A DNA stretch of 29,526 nt, taken from positions 2,550 through 32,075 of the forward strand of contig DOID01000145.1 of NCBI GenBank assembly GCA_003511465.1, written 5' to 3'. This stretch comes from Bacillota bacterium. Its GTDB lineage: Bacteria > Bacillota > UBA4882 > UBA10575. The translations under genes were made by a program, and so were the position numbers. The notes below the pieces were generated by a model. That model saw nothing but the letters and a program-made list of their open reading frames with translations. It did no database searches and was not told the origin of the DNA. Below, in pieces: positions 16,331 to 24,477 of this stretch (positions within the stretch are counted from its first letter, which is position 1; each line of letters starts with the position of its first letter).

Positions 16331-17295
16331 GTAATGTCAGCAATTATAATTTGGATTTTGAGAAACCATTAAAAGAACTGGAAAAAAGGATCGAAGAAAT
16401 CCGACTCTTTGCGGAAGAAAAGCAGATCGACATGTCGGAAGAGATTAGGCGGATGGAAGAAAAAGCCCGTAGTTTGAAATTGGAAATTTTCAAGAACTTA
16501 ACGCCTTGGCAAAAAGTACAGATTGCGAGACACCCGAAAAGGCCTACTTTCTTAGAATATATTGAGCTGATTTTCCATGGATTTATTGAATTGCACGGGG
16601 ATCGCTTATACCGGGATGATCCGGCTTTAGTTGGTGGACTTGCTTATCTTGAGGATATTCCGGTCACGATTATCGGACAACAAAAGGGGCGCGATACAAA
16701 GGAAAATATTTTTCGGAATTTTGGGATGCCCCATCCGGAAGGCTACCGAAAAGCGATCCGGTTGATGAAACAAGCGGAAAAATTCGGTCGGCCGGTGATT
16801 ACCTTTGTCGATGTGGCCGGCGCTTTTCCCGGCAAAGAAGCGGAAGAAAGAGGACAGGGCGAAGCAGTCGCCAAAGCAATTATGGAGATGGCAGGGTTAA
16901 AGACGCCGATTATCGTGGTAATTACCGGTGAAGGCGGGAGTGGCGGTGCCCTGGCAGTTGGCGTTGGCGACCGGGTCTTAATGCTAGAGAATGCCTATTA
17001 TTCCGTGATTACTCCCGAGGGTTGCGCGTCGATTCTTTGGAAAGATGCCTCTAAAGCGGAGCAAGCAGCGGAAGTATTACGCTTGACCGCCGAAGATCTA
17101 GTGGAACTGCAGGTGGTTGACGAGATTATCCCGGAACCATTAGGCGGAGCCCATACGGCATATGAAGAAATGGCCGCGAATATCAAAGGAAGTCTGCTTA
17201 AAAATCTCTACCCATTAATCAATGATGATCTGAATACTGTATTGTCCAGGCGTTATCAGAAATTCCGTCAGCTCGGTCGTTATTTAGAGGAATAA
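16327..17295 (+). CDS. accA: Acetyl-CoA carboxylase carboxyltransferase subunit alpha
   Basis: AccA is the second carboxyltransferase subunit of acetyl-CoA carboxylase and completes the AccA2D2 complex. The 322-aa protein starts with the helical LDFEKPLKELEKRIEEI segment and has GQQKGRDTKENIFRNFGMP, FVDVAGAFPGKEAEERGQ and GEGGSGGALAVGVGDRVLMLE, all standard. The ATG overlaps the accD stop by 4 nt (ATGA), enforcing coupled synthesis of the two subunits, and AAGGGTG (16313-16319) serves as ribosome site. pfkA follows after 42 nt. The biotin carrier (accB) and biotin carboxylase (accC) are not in the window. Confidence 0.97.
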   Translation: MSNVSNYNLDFEKPLKELEKRIEEIRLFAEEKQIDMSEEIRRMEEKARSLKLEIFKNLTPWQKVQIARHPKRPTFLEYIELIFHGFIELHGDRLYRDDPALVGGLAYLEDIPVTIIGQQKGRDTKENIFRNFGMPHPEGYRKAIRLMKQAEKFGRPVITFVDVAGAFPGKEAEERGQGEAVAKAIMEMAGLKTPIIVVITGEGGSGGALAVGVGDRVLMLENAYYSVITPEGCASILWKDASKAEQAAEVLRLTAEDLVELQVVDEIIPEPLGGAHTAYEEMAANIKGSLLKNLYPLINDDLNTVLSRRYQKFRQLGRYLEE

Positions 17296-17337
17296 AGGAA
17301 TACATACTTATTTTTATTATTACAGGAGGTCTTATGC

Positions 17338-18336
17338 GTGAAAAGGATTGCGATTATCACCAGTGGTGGTGATGCCCCAGGAATGAATGCGGCGATTCGG
17401 GCGGCGACGTTGACTGCCATCAGCTCCGGGTGTGAAGTATTTGGGGTCAAACGAGGTTACCAAGGCCTTATAACTGGTGAAATTATGGAATTAACTTCGA
17501 TGGCGGTCTCTGAAATTTTGCATCAAGGCGGAACGGTTCTTCATTCTGCCCGTTCAAAAGAATTCCAAACGGTGGAAGGGCGGGAAAAAGCGGCAATCCA
17601 GTTGCGGAATCTTGGTGTCGAAGGCATCATTGTCATTGGTGGGGATGGGTCCTTTCGGGGAGCCCGGGAGTTATCCAATCTAGGGTTTGCGACGGTGGGC
17701 ATCCCGGGAACGATTGACAATGATATTCAGTGTACCGACCTGTCCATCGGTTTTGATACAGCGTTAAATACCGTGCTTGATTCGATCACTAAAATCCGCG
17801 ATACGGCGGTCTCCCATGACCGGGTCTATGTGGTAGAGGTGATGGGTAAAAACTCTGGTTTTATTGCCCTTTATGCCGCTTTGGCCGGTGGGGCTGATGC
17901 GGTGCTGGTCCCGGAGATCGAACCGGATTTGGATCAGGTGATTAAGCGGATCCATACGGTCAACCGGATTGGTCGCCGACATAGTATCGTCTTAGTCGCG
18001 GAGGGAGTCTATGGCGATCCGCTTAGCGGTCGCTCTTTCACTGAAAGCGCCGCCTTTAAAGTGGGAACCTACCTCAACTTAAAAGTTAAAAAAGACATCA
18101 GGATTACAATTTTAGGACATATTCAAAGGGGCGGTTCACCCTCGGCTTTAGACCTTACTCTCGGGACGCGCTTTGGGGCGAAAGCCGTTGATGTGCTTTT
18201 GGCCGGTGAAAATGGGAAGATGGTTGGTTGGGTTGATCATGATGTTCAGGTTTCAGCGATGGATGAGGCGATTGCCCGCAAGAAACAGGTCGAACCTGAA
18301 ATATTTAAATTGGCGGAGATCCTGGCATCAACCTGA
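17338..18336 (+). CDS. pfkA: ATP-dependent 6-phosphofructokinase
   Basis: The enzyme phosphorylates fructose 6-phosphate to fructose 1,6-bisphosphate, a committed step of glycolysis. The 332-aa protein has TSGGDAPGMNAAIRA at the N terminus, GGDGS with Gly104 (ATP users have Gly here and PPi users Asp), and the substrate site GIPGTIDNDI. The start is GTG at 17338 with AGGAGGT (17324-17330) upstream. An ATG at 17334 is out of frame and soon stops. The accD-accA-pfkA order is common in Firmicutes and is usually followed by pyruvate kinase, but here a promoter, the SAM riboswitch and metK follow instead. Confidence 0.96.
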   Translation: MKRIAIITSGGDAPGMNAAIRAATLTAISSGCEVFGVKRGYQGLITGEIMELTSMAVSEILHQGGTVLHSARSKEFQTVEGREKAAIQLRNLGVEGIIVIGGDGSFRGARELSNLGFATVGIPGTIDNDIQCTDLSIGFDTALNTVLDSITKIRDTAVSHDRVYVVEVMGKNSGFIALYAALAGGADAVLVPEIEPDLDQVIKRIHTVNRIGRRHSIVLVAEGVYGDPLSGRSFTESAAFKVGTYLNLKVKKDIRITILGHIQRGGSPSALDLTLGTRFGAKAVDVLLAGENGKMVGWVDHDVQVSAMDEAIARKKQVEPEIFKLAEILAST

Positions 18337-18362
18337 CGGAAAAAGACAGTCCTTTGATCTGC

Positions 18363-18391
18363 TTGACGCTTTGGTAGAAAAGGTTTATAAT
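18363..18391 (+). promoter_or_regulatory. Sigma-A promoter for the SAM riboswitch-metK unit
   Basis: TTGACG (18363-18368) and a perfect TATAAT (18386-18391) are separated by exactly 17 nt. Transcription would begin about 10-20 nt before the first stem of the riboswitch. Confidence 0.9.
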
Positions 18392-18411
18392 CTTCCTAAA
18401 AGTAAATAATA

Positions 18412-18513
18412 ACTCATCAAGAGCGGTGGAGGGGAAGGGCCCGATGAAACCCGGCAACCTTGGAAACAAGTTTCCAAACGGTGCTAAATCCCTCCACTAT
18501 TTGGAAGATGAGT
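18412..18513 (+). promoter_or_regulatory. SAM-I (S-box) riboswitch
   Basis: The leader contains the hallmark AGAGCGGTGGAGGG and GAAACCCGGCAACC cores of the S-box. Helix P1 is formed by ACTCATC (18412-18418) and GATGAGT (18507-18513), and the stem TTGGAAAC/GTTTCCAA lies within the fold. An intrinsic terminator follows 6 nt later. By the established mechanism, SAM binding stabilises P1 and lets the terminator form, lowering metK expression. GGAAG (18503-18507) with CTTCC (18524-18528) is a candidate antiterminator pairing. Confidence 0.96.
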
Positions 18514-18519
18514 CTCTTC

Positions 18520-18546
18520 AACCCTTCCGAGCATGAAGGGTTTTTT
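18520..18546 (+). terminator. Riboswitch-controlled terminator before metK
   Basis: AACCCTTC (18520-18527) pairs with GAAGGGTT (18535-18542) around a 7-nt loop and ends in a six-T run. It is the expression platform of the SAM riboswitch and lies just before the metK ribosome site. Confidence 0.93.
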
Positions 18547-18569
18547 ATTGACATAAAGGAGGTCACAAA

Positions 18570-19751
18570 TTGGAAAAGCATTTGTTTACATCCGAATCAG
18601 TGACGGAAGGCCATCCGGATAAGATCTGCGATCAAATCTCCGATGCCGTCCTCGACGCCATCCTCGCAGAGGACCAGCAAGCTCGGGTTGCCTGTGAAAC
18701 TGCGGTTACCACCGGGTTAGTTATGATTATGGGTGAAATCAGCACCGCTTGTTATGTTGAGATCCCGAAGATTGCGCGGGAAGTAGTGAAAGGAATCGGT
18801 TACACGCGGGCCAAATATGGTTTTGACGGCGAGACTTGTTCAGTGCTAACAACCATTGATCAGCAGTCTCCCGACATCGCTCTAGGGGTTGACCAAGCTT
18901 TAGAAGTAAAAAACGGTGCCACGGGTGAGGAGAGTATGCTTGGCGCTGGGGATCAGGGGATGGTTTTTGGGTATGCGACCGATGAAACCCCTGAGTATAT
19001 GCCAATGCCGATTGCACTGGCACACCGTCTGGCTCGACAACTGGCTGCTGTGCGTAAAGGAGAGATCCTCCCCTTTCTTCGCCCGGACGGTAAAAGCCAA
19101 GTGACTGTAGAATACGAAGGTGACCGGCCTGTACGGGTCGACGGGATTGTGGTTTCGGCACAACATGATCCCGAAGTTCAGCGAAGTACGCTGGAAGAGG
19201 GCATCCGGGAAGAAGTGATCAAACCGGTTATTCCCGAAGCGTTTCTTGATGGCAAGACCAAATATTATATCAACCCCACTGGCCGTTTTGTGGTCGGCGG
19301 TCCCCAAGGGGATGCGGGGTTGACGGGACGGAAGATTATTGTGGATACCTATGGTGGAATGGCCCGCCATGGCGGGGGCGCATTTTCCGGAAAAGACCCG
19401 ACTAAAGTGGACCGTTCCGGCGCTTACGCCGCCCGCTACGTGGCGAAGAACATTGTTGCCGCCGGTCTGGCCCGAAAATGCGAATTACAAATCGCCTATG
19501 CCATTGGTGTTGCCCAACCCGTCTCCATTACCATTGATACCTTTGGCACCGGACAGCTGCCAGCCCCTGAACTTGTGGCCTTGGTGAAGGAGGTCTTCGA
19601 TCTGCGCCCAACGGCGATCATTAAAAACCTGAACCTTCGCCAACCGATCTATCGTCAAACTGCCAGTTATGGCCATTTTGGCCGCCCAGATTTGGATCTG
19701 CCTTGGGAAAGGTTGGATCAAGTAGCAGTTTTACAGAGAAAAGCCCGTTAA
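18570..19751 (+). CDS. metK: S-adenosylmethionine synthetase
   Basis: MetK makes SAM from methionine and ATP in the cytoplasm. The 393-aa protein has the standard length and motifs: FTSESVTEGHPDKICDQISD at the N terminus, GAGDQGMVFGYA, and the phosphate-binding GGGAFSGKDPTKVDRSGAY. The start is TTG at 18570 behind AAAGGAGGT (18556-18563). Expression is governed by the upstream SAM-I riboswitch, giving feedback by its product. SAM is also the methyl donor for PrmC encoded later in the window. Confidence 0.98.
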   Translation: MEKHLFTSESVTEGHPDKICDQISDAVLDAILAEDQQARVACETAVTTGLVMIMGEISTACYVEIPKIAREVVKGIGYTRAKYGFDGETCSVLTTIDQQSPDIALGVDQALEVKNGATGEESMLGAGDQGMVFGYATDETPEYMPMPIALAHRLARQLAAVRKGEILPFLRPDGKSQVTVEYEGDRPVRVDGIVVSAQHDPEVQRSTLEEGIREEVIKPVIPEAFLDGKTKYYINPTGRFVVGGPQGDAGLTGRKIIVDTYGGMARHGGGAFSGKDPTKVDRSGAYAARYVAKNIVAAGLARKCELQIAYAIGVAQPVSITIDTFGTGQLPAPELVALVKEVFDLRPTAIIKNLNLRQPIYRQTASYGHFGRPDLDLPWERLDQVAVLQRKAR

Positions 19752-19774
19752 AAGGCTTCTCTTGAAGAGGCTTA

Positions 19775-19803
19775 TTGCAGAAAAGTGTCGCTTATGATAT
19801 AAT
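19775..19803 (+). promoter_or_regulatory. Strong sigma-A promoter for rpmE
   Basis: TTGCAG (19775-19780) and TATAAT (19798-19803) are separated by 17 nt. TG at 19795-19796 makes it an extended -10 promoter. Transcription would start about 25-30 nt before the rpmE start codon. Confidence 0.85.
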
Positions 19804-19838
19804 AGCAGAGTTAAAAATCGATAAGAAGGTGGTTCCTG

Positions 19839-20045
19839 ATGAAGAAGGATATTCATCCTCAGTATGCGAAAGCAACAATCACTTGCGCCTGCGGAGAAAC
19901 CTTTGAAACCGGCTCGACAAAAAAAGAGATCCGCGTGGAAATCTGCTCGAACTGTCATCCTTTTTTTACCGGTAAACAAAGAATTGTTGACTCCGGCGGA
20001 CAAGTTGAAAAATTCCAAAGACGCATGGAGAAAGCTGGAAAGTAA
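19839..20045 (+). CDS. rpmE: Ribosomal protein L31, zinc-binding form
   Basis: L31 is a 50S protein that bridges to the 30S head. The 68-aa sequence is the zinc-containing (C+) type: cysteines 16 and 18 (CAC) and 36 and 39 (CSNC) form the metal site, followed by HPFFTGKQ. Under zinc shortage many bacteria replace this form with a cysteine-free paralogue; none is in the window. The ATG at 19839 has AGAAGGTGG upstream. The gene is bracketed by its own promoter and a terminator-like hairpin, in the common Clostridia order rpmE-DUF1385-prfA-prmC. Confidence 0.97.
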   Translation: MKKDIHPQYAKATITCACGETFETGSTKKEIRVEICSNCHPFFTGKQRIVDSGGQVEKFQRRMEKAGK

Positions 20046-20080
20046 GTTTAAAACAGAGCAGATCCGCTCTGTTTTTAAAC
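20046..20080 (+). terminator. Terminator-like hairpin after rpmE
   Basis: AAAACAGAGC (20050-20059) pairs with GCTCTGTTTT (20066-20075) around a 6-nt loop. GTTT/AAAC (20046-20049/20077-20080) extends the stem past a bulge. Five T residues lie at 20072-20076. It starts directly after the rpmE stop codon and may partly or fully separate rpmE from the downstream gene. Confidence 0.75.
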
Positions 20081-20112
20081 TATTATACCCTAATGATAAG
20101 GGGTGAATTTTA

Positions 20113-21030
20113 ATGGCGGATAAATACCAGTATGGCGGGCAAGCGGTGATCGAGGGTGTAATGATGCGTGGTCGTCATCATTATGCGATTGCCGTCCGGA
20201 AAGGGAATAACCAGACTTGCGTGATCAGTGAAAAGCTTGGTTCCTATACGCGAAAGCATCCCATCTTACGTTTACCTTTTATTCGTGGCATCGTCGCGCT
20301 TGGCGAATCCTTGGTTCTTGGTTTGAACTCCTTACAATATTCGGCGAATCAGGTGATGGACACCGAAGGGGAGGAAGAACTAACCTTTTGGGAAATGACT
20401 TTAATGATCCTCTTTGCGGTTGGACTGACGATTGTACTCTTTGTCGCTCTGCCGCTGTTCCTCCGCGGTTTAATTGCCCGGGTGTTACCGGGGATTTTCT
20501 GGCGTAACATCTTTGAAGGACTAACCCGGGCTGTTATTCTCGTTGCCTATGTTGCCATTATTTCTCAGCTTTCCGATATTCAACGGGTCTTCGCTTATCA
20601 TGGCGCTGAGCATAAGGTGATTCATACCTACGAAGCGGGCGATGAACTGACGATCGAGAACGCGAAAACCAAAACAACCCTTCATCCCCGGTGCGGAACG
20701 AGTTTTCTCCTTTATGTGGTGATCGTGAGCGCCATCATTTTTTCATTTTTGGGGGAACAGACATTGGTGATGCGTTTTGTTTCCCGTATTGTGTTACTCC
20801 CCTTGATCGCCGGCATTTCTTACGAGATTATCAAAATCTCCGGTAAGCACCAGGCCTTTATTTTATGGAAGATTCTAAGCTGGCCCGGTTTGATGATGCA
20901 GCGTTTAACCACGCGTGAACCCGACGAGGAACAACTTGAAGTTGCTATTTTAGCGTTGCGAGAAGTTCTAACGTTGGAGGATAATAATAATAATGTTTTG
21001 CCCATCAATAAACAAGAGGCCCCAGTCTAA
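20113..21030 (+). CDS. DUF1385 (YqhQ-type) membrane protein
   Basis: The 305-aa protein starts with YGGQAVIEGVMMRG, the hallmark of DUF1385, and carries the conserved AYHGAEHKVIHTYEAGDELT and HPRCGTSFL segments. Several membrane helices flank these: about 95-120 and 135-160 before them, and 195-215 and 225-245 after. The conserved His, Glu and Cys residues look like a metal or catalytic centre at the membrane, but no activity is established. The ATG at 20113 follows AAGGGGTGA. The gene is linked with rpmE, prfA and prmC in many Clostridia, which hints at a role tied to translation or growth, though this is context only. Confidence 0.85.
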   Translation: MADKYQYGGQAVIEGVMMRGRHHYAIAVRKGNNQTCVISEKLGSYTRKHPILRLPFIRGIVALGESLVLGLNSLQYSANQVMDTEGEEELTFWEMTLMILFAVGLTIVLFVALPLFLRGLIARVLPGIFWRNIFEGLTRAVILVAYVAIISQLSDIQRVFAYHGAEHKVIHTYEAGDELTIENAKTKTTLHPRCGTSFLLYVVIVSAIIFSFLGEQTLVMRFVSRIVLLPLIAGISYEIIKISGKHQAFILWKILSWPGLMMQRLTTREPDEEQLEVAILALREVLTLEDNNNNVLPINKQEAPV

Positions 21031-21035
21031 ACCAG

Positions 21036-21067
21036 GCTTTTTGCGTTATTAGTAAAACGCAAAAAGC
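21036..21067. repeat. 12-bp perfect inverted repeat between DUF1385 gene and prfA
   Basis: GCTTTTTGCGTT (21036-21047) is the exact reverse complement of AACGCAAAAAGC (21056-21067), with an 8-nt loop. The T-rich arm comes first on the plus strand and no U-tract follows, so it does not fit an intrinsic terminator for the rightward genes. It could act as an mRNA processing or stability stem. Confidence 0.65.
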
Positions 21068-21115
21068 TTATGGTAAGGACAACACAAAAAGCCCAATGGT
21101 GAGTGAGGTAGTTTC

Positions 21116-22198
21116 ATGTTTGATAAACTGGCAGTTTTAAATGAGAAATTTAATGAGTTAGAGCGGAAAATGGCCGATCCGGAGATTGCGGTTGACCCTG
21201 ACGAAATCCGAAAGCTGTCGAAAGCCCATGCTGATCTATTACCCATCATTACGGCCTATTGTCAATATCGGCAAATGGAAAGTGATCAGCAGGTGGCCAA
21301 AGAAATGTTGCAGGAAAACCCTTCTTCGGATGAAGTCGAACTGCTCGAGGAGGAACTGCAAACTTTAGCCGCGCAGATGGAAGCAGTTGAAGCCGAGTTA
21401 AAGGTGATGCTGTTGCCGAAGGATCCCAATGATGAGAAGAACGTACTGGTTGAGATTAGAGCAGGGACCGGTGGGGAAGAGGCGGCTTTGTTTGCGGCTA
21501 ATCTCTTTCGGATGTATAATCGTTTTGCGGAGAAACTGAACTGGCGGGTGGAACTAATGAGTTCAAACCCCACTGAGTTGGGGGGGTTTAAAGAAGTTGT
21601 TTTTATGGTCGAAGGCAAAGGTGCCTATAGCCAGCTGAAGTATGAAAGTGGAGTCCATCGTGTCCAGCGGATTCCGGAAACCGAAACCGGCGGACGGATC
21701 CATACCTCAGCGGCAACGGTAGTGGTCATGGCGGAAGCGGAAGAGATCGAACTCGAACTGGACCCTAATGACCTCAGAATTGATGTTTATCGTTCCTCCG
21801 GCCATGGCGGGCAGAGTGTCAATACTACTGATTCAGCGGTTCGGATCACCCATGCCCCCACCGGAATGGTGGTTACCTGTCAGGATGAAAAGTCCCAACT
21901 TAAAAACAAGGAAAAAGCTCTCAAGATCTTAAGAGCGCGTCTGCTTGACCAAATGCACCAGGAGCAGCAGGCAGAATTAATGACAACCCGCCGTAGTATC
22001 GTAAAATCCGGTGATCGCAGTGAGCGGATCCGAACTTACAATTTTCCCCAGAACCGCCTTACCGATCACCGGATCGACTTAACGCTCTATCGGTTAGATA
22101 GTATAATGGCTGGAGAATTGGAAGAGCTCATCTCGAAGTTGACCATCTCTGAACAAACCGAGAAGTTGCAGGCGGTGGATGAAGGAGGAGTAGCATGA
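21116..22198 (+). CDS. prfA: Peptide chain release factor 1
   Basis: RF1 recognises UAA and UAG stop codons and triggers peptide release. The 360-aa protein has the helical N-terminal domain, the stop-codon recognition tripeptide in RIPETETGGRIHTSA (the PxT of RF1, here PET, not the SPF of RF2), and the catalytic GGQ at residues 231-233 in SSGHGGQSVNTTDSAV. The ATG at 21116 follows TGAGGTAG. Its stop codon overlaps the start of prmC by 4 nt, coupling the factor with the enzyme that methylates the GGQ glutamine. No frameshift signal is present, as expected for RF1. Confidence 0.98.
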   Translation: MFDKLAVLNEKFNELERKMADPEIAVDPDEIRKLSKAHADLLPIITAYCQYRQMESDQQVAKEMLQENPSSDEVELLEEELQTLAAQMEAVEAELKVMLLPKDPNDEKNVLVEIRAGTGGEEAALFAANLFRMYNRFAEKLNWRVELMSSNPTELGGFKEVVFMVEGKGAYSQLKYESGVHRVQRIPETETGGRIHTSAATVVVMAEAEEIELELDPNDLRIDVYRSSGHGGQSVNTTDSAVRITHAPTGMVVTCQDEKSQLKNKEKALKILRARLLDQMHQEQQAELMTTRRSIVKSGDRSERIRTYNFPQNRLTDHRIDLTLYRLDSIMAGELEELISKLTISEQTEKLQAVDEGGVA

Positions 22199-23049
22199 AT
22201 CTGACCGTAGGGTCGGTGCTACGGGAAACCGCCCTTTTTTTTGCGAAACGGGGTTTGACGGCTGCTCGGCTCGAAGCCGAACTCTTAATGGCCCATCTCC
22301 TGGCGACCGATCGTTTGCGTTTGTATACCGATGGTGATCGTCCATTAAACTCCGTGGAAATTAGTGGATATAAAGATCTGATTCGCCAGCGTCTCTCCGG
22401 TCAGCCGCTGGCTTATATTACGGGCAATAAGTCCTTTTTAAGCTGGGAATTTCGAGTTACACCTGCGGTCTTGGTTCCCCGGCCGGAGACCGAACTGTTA
22501 GTCGAAAAAGTGGTTGAGTTGTGCCGGGGAGTAGCTTCCGGCCGCCTTTTAGAAATCGGAACCGGTAGCGGGATCATTGCGATCGCCCTCGCCCATTACT
22601 TACCGGAATATCAAATTGAGGCGACTGATCTTTCTTCGGCTGCGCTGGAGGTGGCGGCGGCTAATGCTGAAGTCCATCATCTGGACGGGCGGATTATTTT
22701 TTATGAAGGTGACCTTTTTGCCGCTTTGCCCCGCCCCGACCAACCGGTTTACGCAGGCATCATTTCTAACCCGCCGTATATACCCTCGGCGGTGCTTCCT
22801 ACGCTGGAAAAGGAAGTCAAAAATGAACCCAGTCTGGCTCTGGATGGTGGTACCGACGGCCTGGATGTGCTAAGGCGGATTGTTACGGCGGCTCCTGCCC
22901 ATCTGACCCCGGACGGTTTTCTCGCTTTAGAACACGGCCATGACCAATTTCCAGCGGTGAAGGAGATGGCAAAGCAGGCCGGCTTTGGTCAGGTTCTTTC
23001 CTATTCCGATTATGCCGGTTGGCCCCGGGTTGCCGTCTGCAAACGGTGA
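22195..23049 (+). CDS. prmC: Release factor glutamine methyltransferase
   Basis: PrmC transfers a methyl group from SAM to the GGQ glutamine of release factors, raising their activity. The 284-aa protein has an N-terminal helical domain (about 1-75), PRPETELLVE, the SAM-binding IGTGSGIIAIALA and the catalytic NPPY at residues 192-195. Translation is coupled to prfA through an ATGA overlap, so enzyme and substrate come from one message. ktrB follows after 48 nt. Confidence 0.97.
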   Translation: MNLTVGSVLRETALFFAKRGLTAARLEAELLMAHLLATDRLRLYTDGDRPLNSVEISGYKDLIRQRLSGQPLAYITGNKSFLSWEFRVTPAVLVPRPETELLVEKVVELCRGVASGRLLEIGTGSGIIAIALAHYLPEYQIEATDLSSAALEVAAANAEVHHLDGRIIFYEGDLFAALPRPDQPVYAGIISNPPYIPSAVLPTLEKEVKNEPSLALDGGTDGLDVLRRIVTAAPAHLTPDGFLALEHGHDQFPAVKEMAKQAGFGQVLSYSDYAGWPRVAVCKR

Positions 23050-23097
23050 TAAAGCTTATTTGCCAACAACACAGCTTAATGGGGAGTAGAGGAAAAA

Positions 23098-24459
23098 GTG
23101 GAAAAACTACATAAGCTTTTGGGTGGTTTGACCCCGGCTCAAATTATGGTGCTGGGCTTTCTCGAGCTCATCTTCTTGGGATCTTTACTTTTAAGTCTAC
23201 CGGCGGCGACGACGGGGTCAGTTGATGTGAGCTATCTTGATGCCCTTTTTACTGCGACCTCGGCAGTTTGTGTTACCGGGTTGGTGGTGGTTGATACCGG
23301 TACCGCCTTTTCTGCCTTCGGTCAAGGCGTGATCCTTACTCTGATCCAAATTGGCGGCTTAGGGTTCATGACTTTAAGCACCACCCTTTTTTTAATGGCG
23401 GGTAAAAAAATCGGACTCCGTGATCGACTTTTAATCCGCGAAGCTTTTAGCCAATATGACCTCTCCGGACTGGTCAAGTTGGTGCGCCAAGTGGTTAAGA
23501 CCACTCTATTTTGTGAAGGGATTGGCGCGCTGCTTTTAACGGTGGGTTTTTTAGCGTTCATGCCTTTTCGTAACGCCCTTTATTATGGGATCTTTCATGC
23601 GATCTCTGCTTTCTGTAACGCCGGATTCGATCTTTTTGGAAAGGTTAGCGGTCCTTTTTCCAGTCTTACGGCCTATGCCGGGGAGTGGTTTACTTTGGTG
23701 ATCGCGTTTTTAATTATCATTGGGGGCTTGGGATTTCCGGTTTTGATGGATCTGGGTAAACGCCTTTCCGGAAAAAAACTATCCTTACACTCAAAAATGG
23801 GGTTGCTTGCCACGGCCACCTTACTTGTCTGCGGTTTTTTTGCTTTTTTTAGCTTGGAGCATAATAACCCTGGAACCCTGGGCGAAAAGCCGCTTTCCGC
23901 CCAAATCGTCAGTACTTTCTTTCAGACCGTCACTCCAAGGACAGCCGGGTTTAATTCCTTACCCCTTACGGCGCTAAGCGACCCCACTGTCTTTTTGCTC
24001 ATCATCTTAATGTTCATTGGCGCTTCGCCCAGTTCCACTGGGGGTGGAATCAAAACCACCACGTTTTTTACGCTGATTCTAGCCGTCTGGGCTATGATTA
24101 GAGGAAAAAGGGATGTTGAACTTTTTGAGCGCCGTCTGCCGACGGACGTGATCTTAAAAGCCTTTACCATCGCCTTCATCTCCAGCGCTCTGGTGGGGGT
24201 CGTTACTTTTTGTTTGAGTTGTCTGGAGCCGGAATTTTCCTTTCTTGCCCTCTTTTTTGAGGCGACTTCCGCCTTCAGTACCGCTGGCTTAAGTCAAGGT
24301 GTTACCCCTAACTTAACTTCCCCATTCAGTAAAATGTTACTGATTGGCACGATGTTTGCCGGGCGGGTTGGTTTATTCACCATCGTCGTGGCGCTTACCC
24401 ACCAGTGGCAGACCAATATAGCGATCCGCTACAGTGAGGAGCGCATCATTATCGGTTAG
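23098..24459 (+). CDS. ktrB: Potassium uptake channel subunit KtrB (TrkH family)
   Basis: This membrane protein forms the ion path of a Ktr-type potassium uptake system, often sodium-dependent. The 453-aa length fits KtrB better than the longer TrkH. Four pore repeats are visible, each with the filter glycine: SAVCVTGLVV (Gly61), FCNAGFDLF, TPRTAGFNSL and SAFSTAGLSQ, each flanked by membrane helices. The start is GTG at 23098 with a GGGAGTAGAGGA ribosome site. The regulatory subunit KtrA follows 18 nt later, which gives a complete two-component system. Confidence 0.93.
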   Translation: MEKLHKLLGGLTPAQIMVLGFLELIFLGSLLLSLPAATTGSVDVSYLDALFTATSAVCVTGLVVVDTGTAFSAFGQGVILTLIQIGGLGFMTLSTTLFLMAGKKIGLRDRLLIREAFSQYDLSGLVKLVRQVVKTTLFCEGIGALLLTVGFLAFMPFRNALYYGIFHAISAFCNAGFDLFGKVSGPFSSLTAYAGEWFTLVIAFLIIIGGLGFPVLMDLGKRLSGKKLSLHSKMGLLATATLLVCGFFAFFSLEHNNPGTLGEKPLSAQIVSTFFQTVTPRTAGFNSLPLTALSDPTVFLLIILMFIGASPSSTGGGIKTTTFFTLILAVWAMIRGKRDVELFERRLPTDVILKAFTIAFISSALVGVVTFCLSCLEPEFSFLALFFEATSAFSTAGLSQGVTPNLTSPFSKMLLIGTMFAGRVGLFTIVVALTHQWQTNIAIRYSEERIIIG

Positions 24460-24477
24460 TTTGAGGAGGTGTGCACG

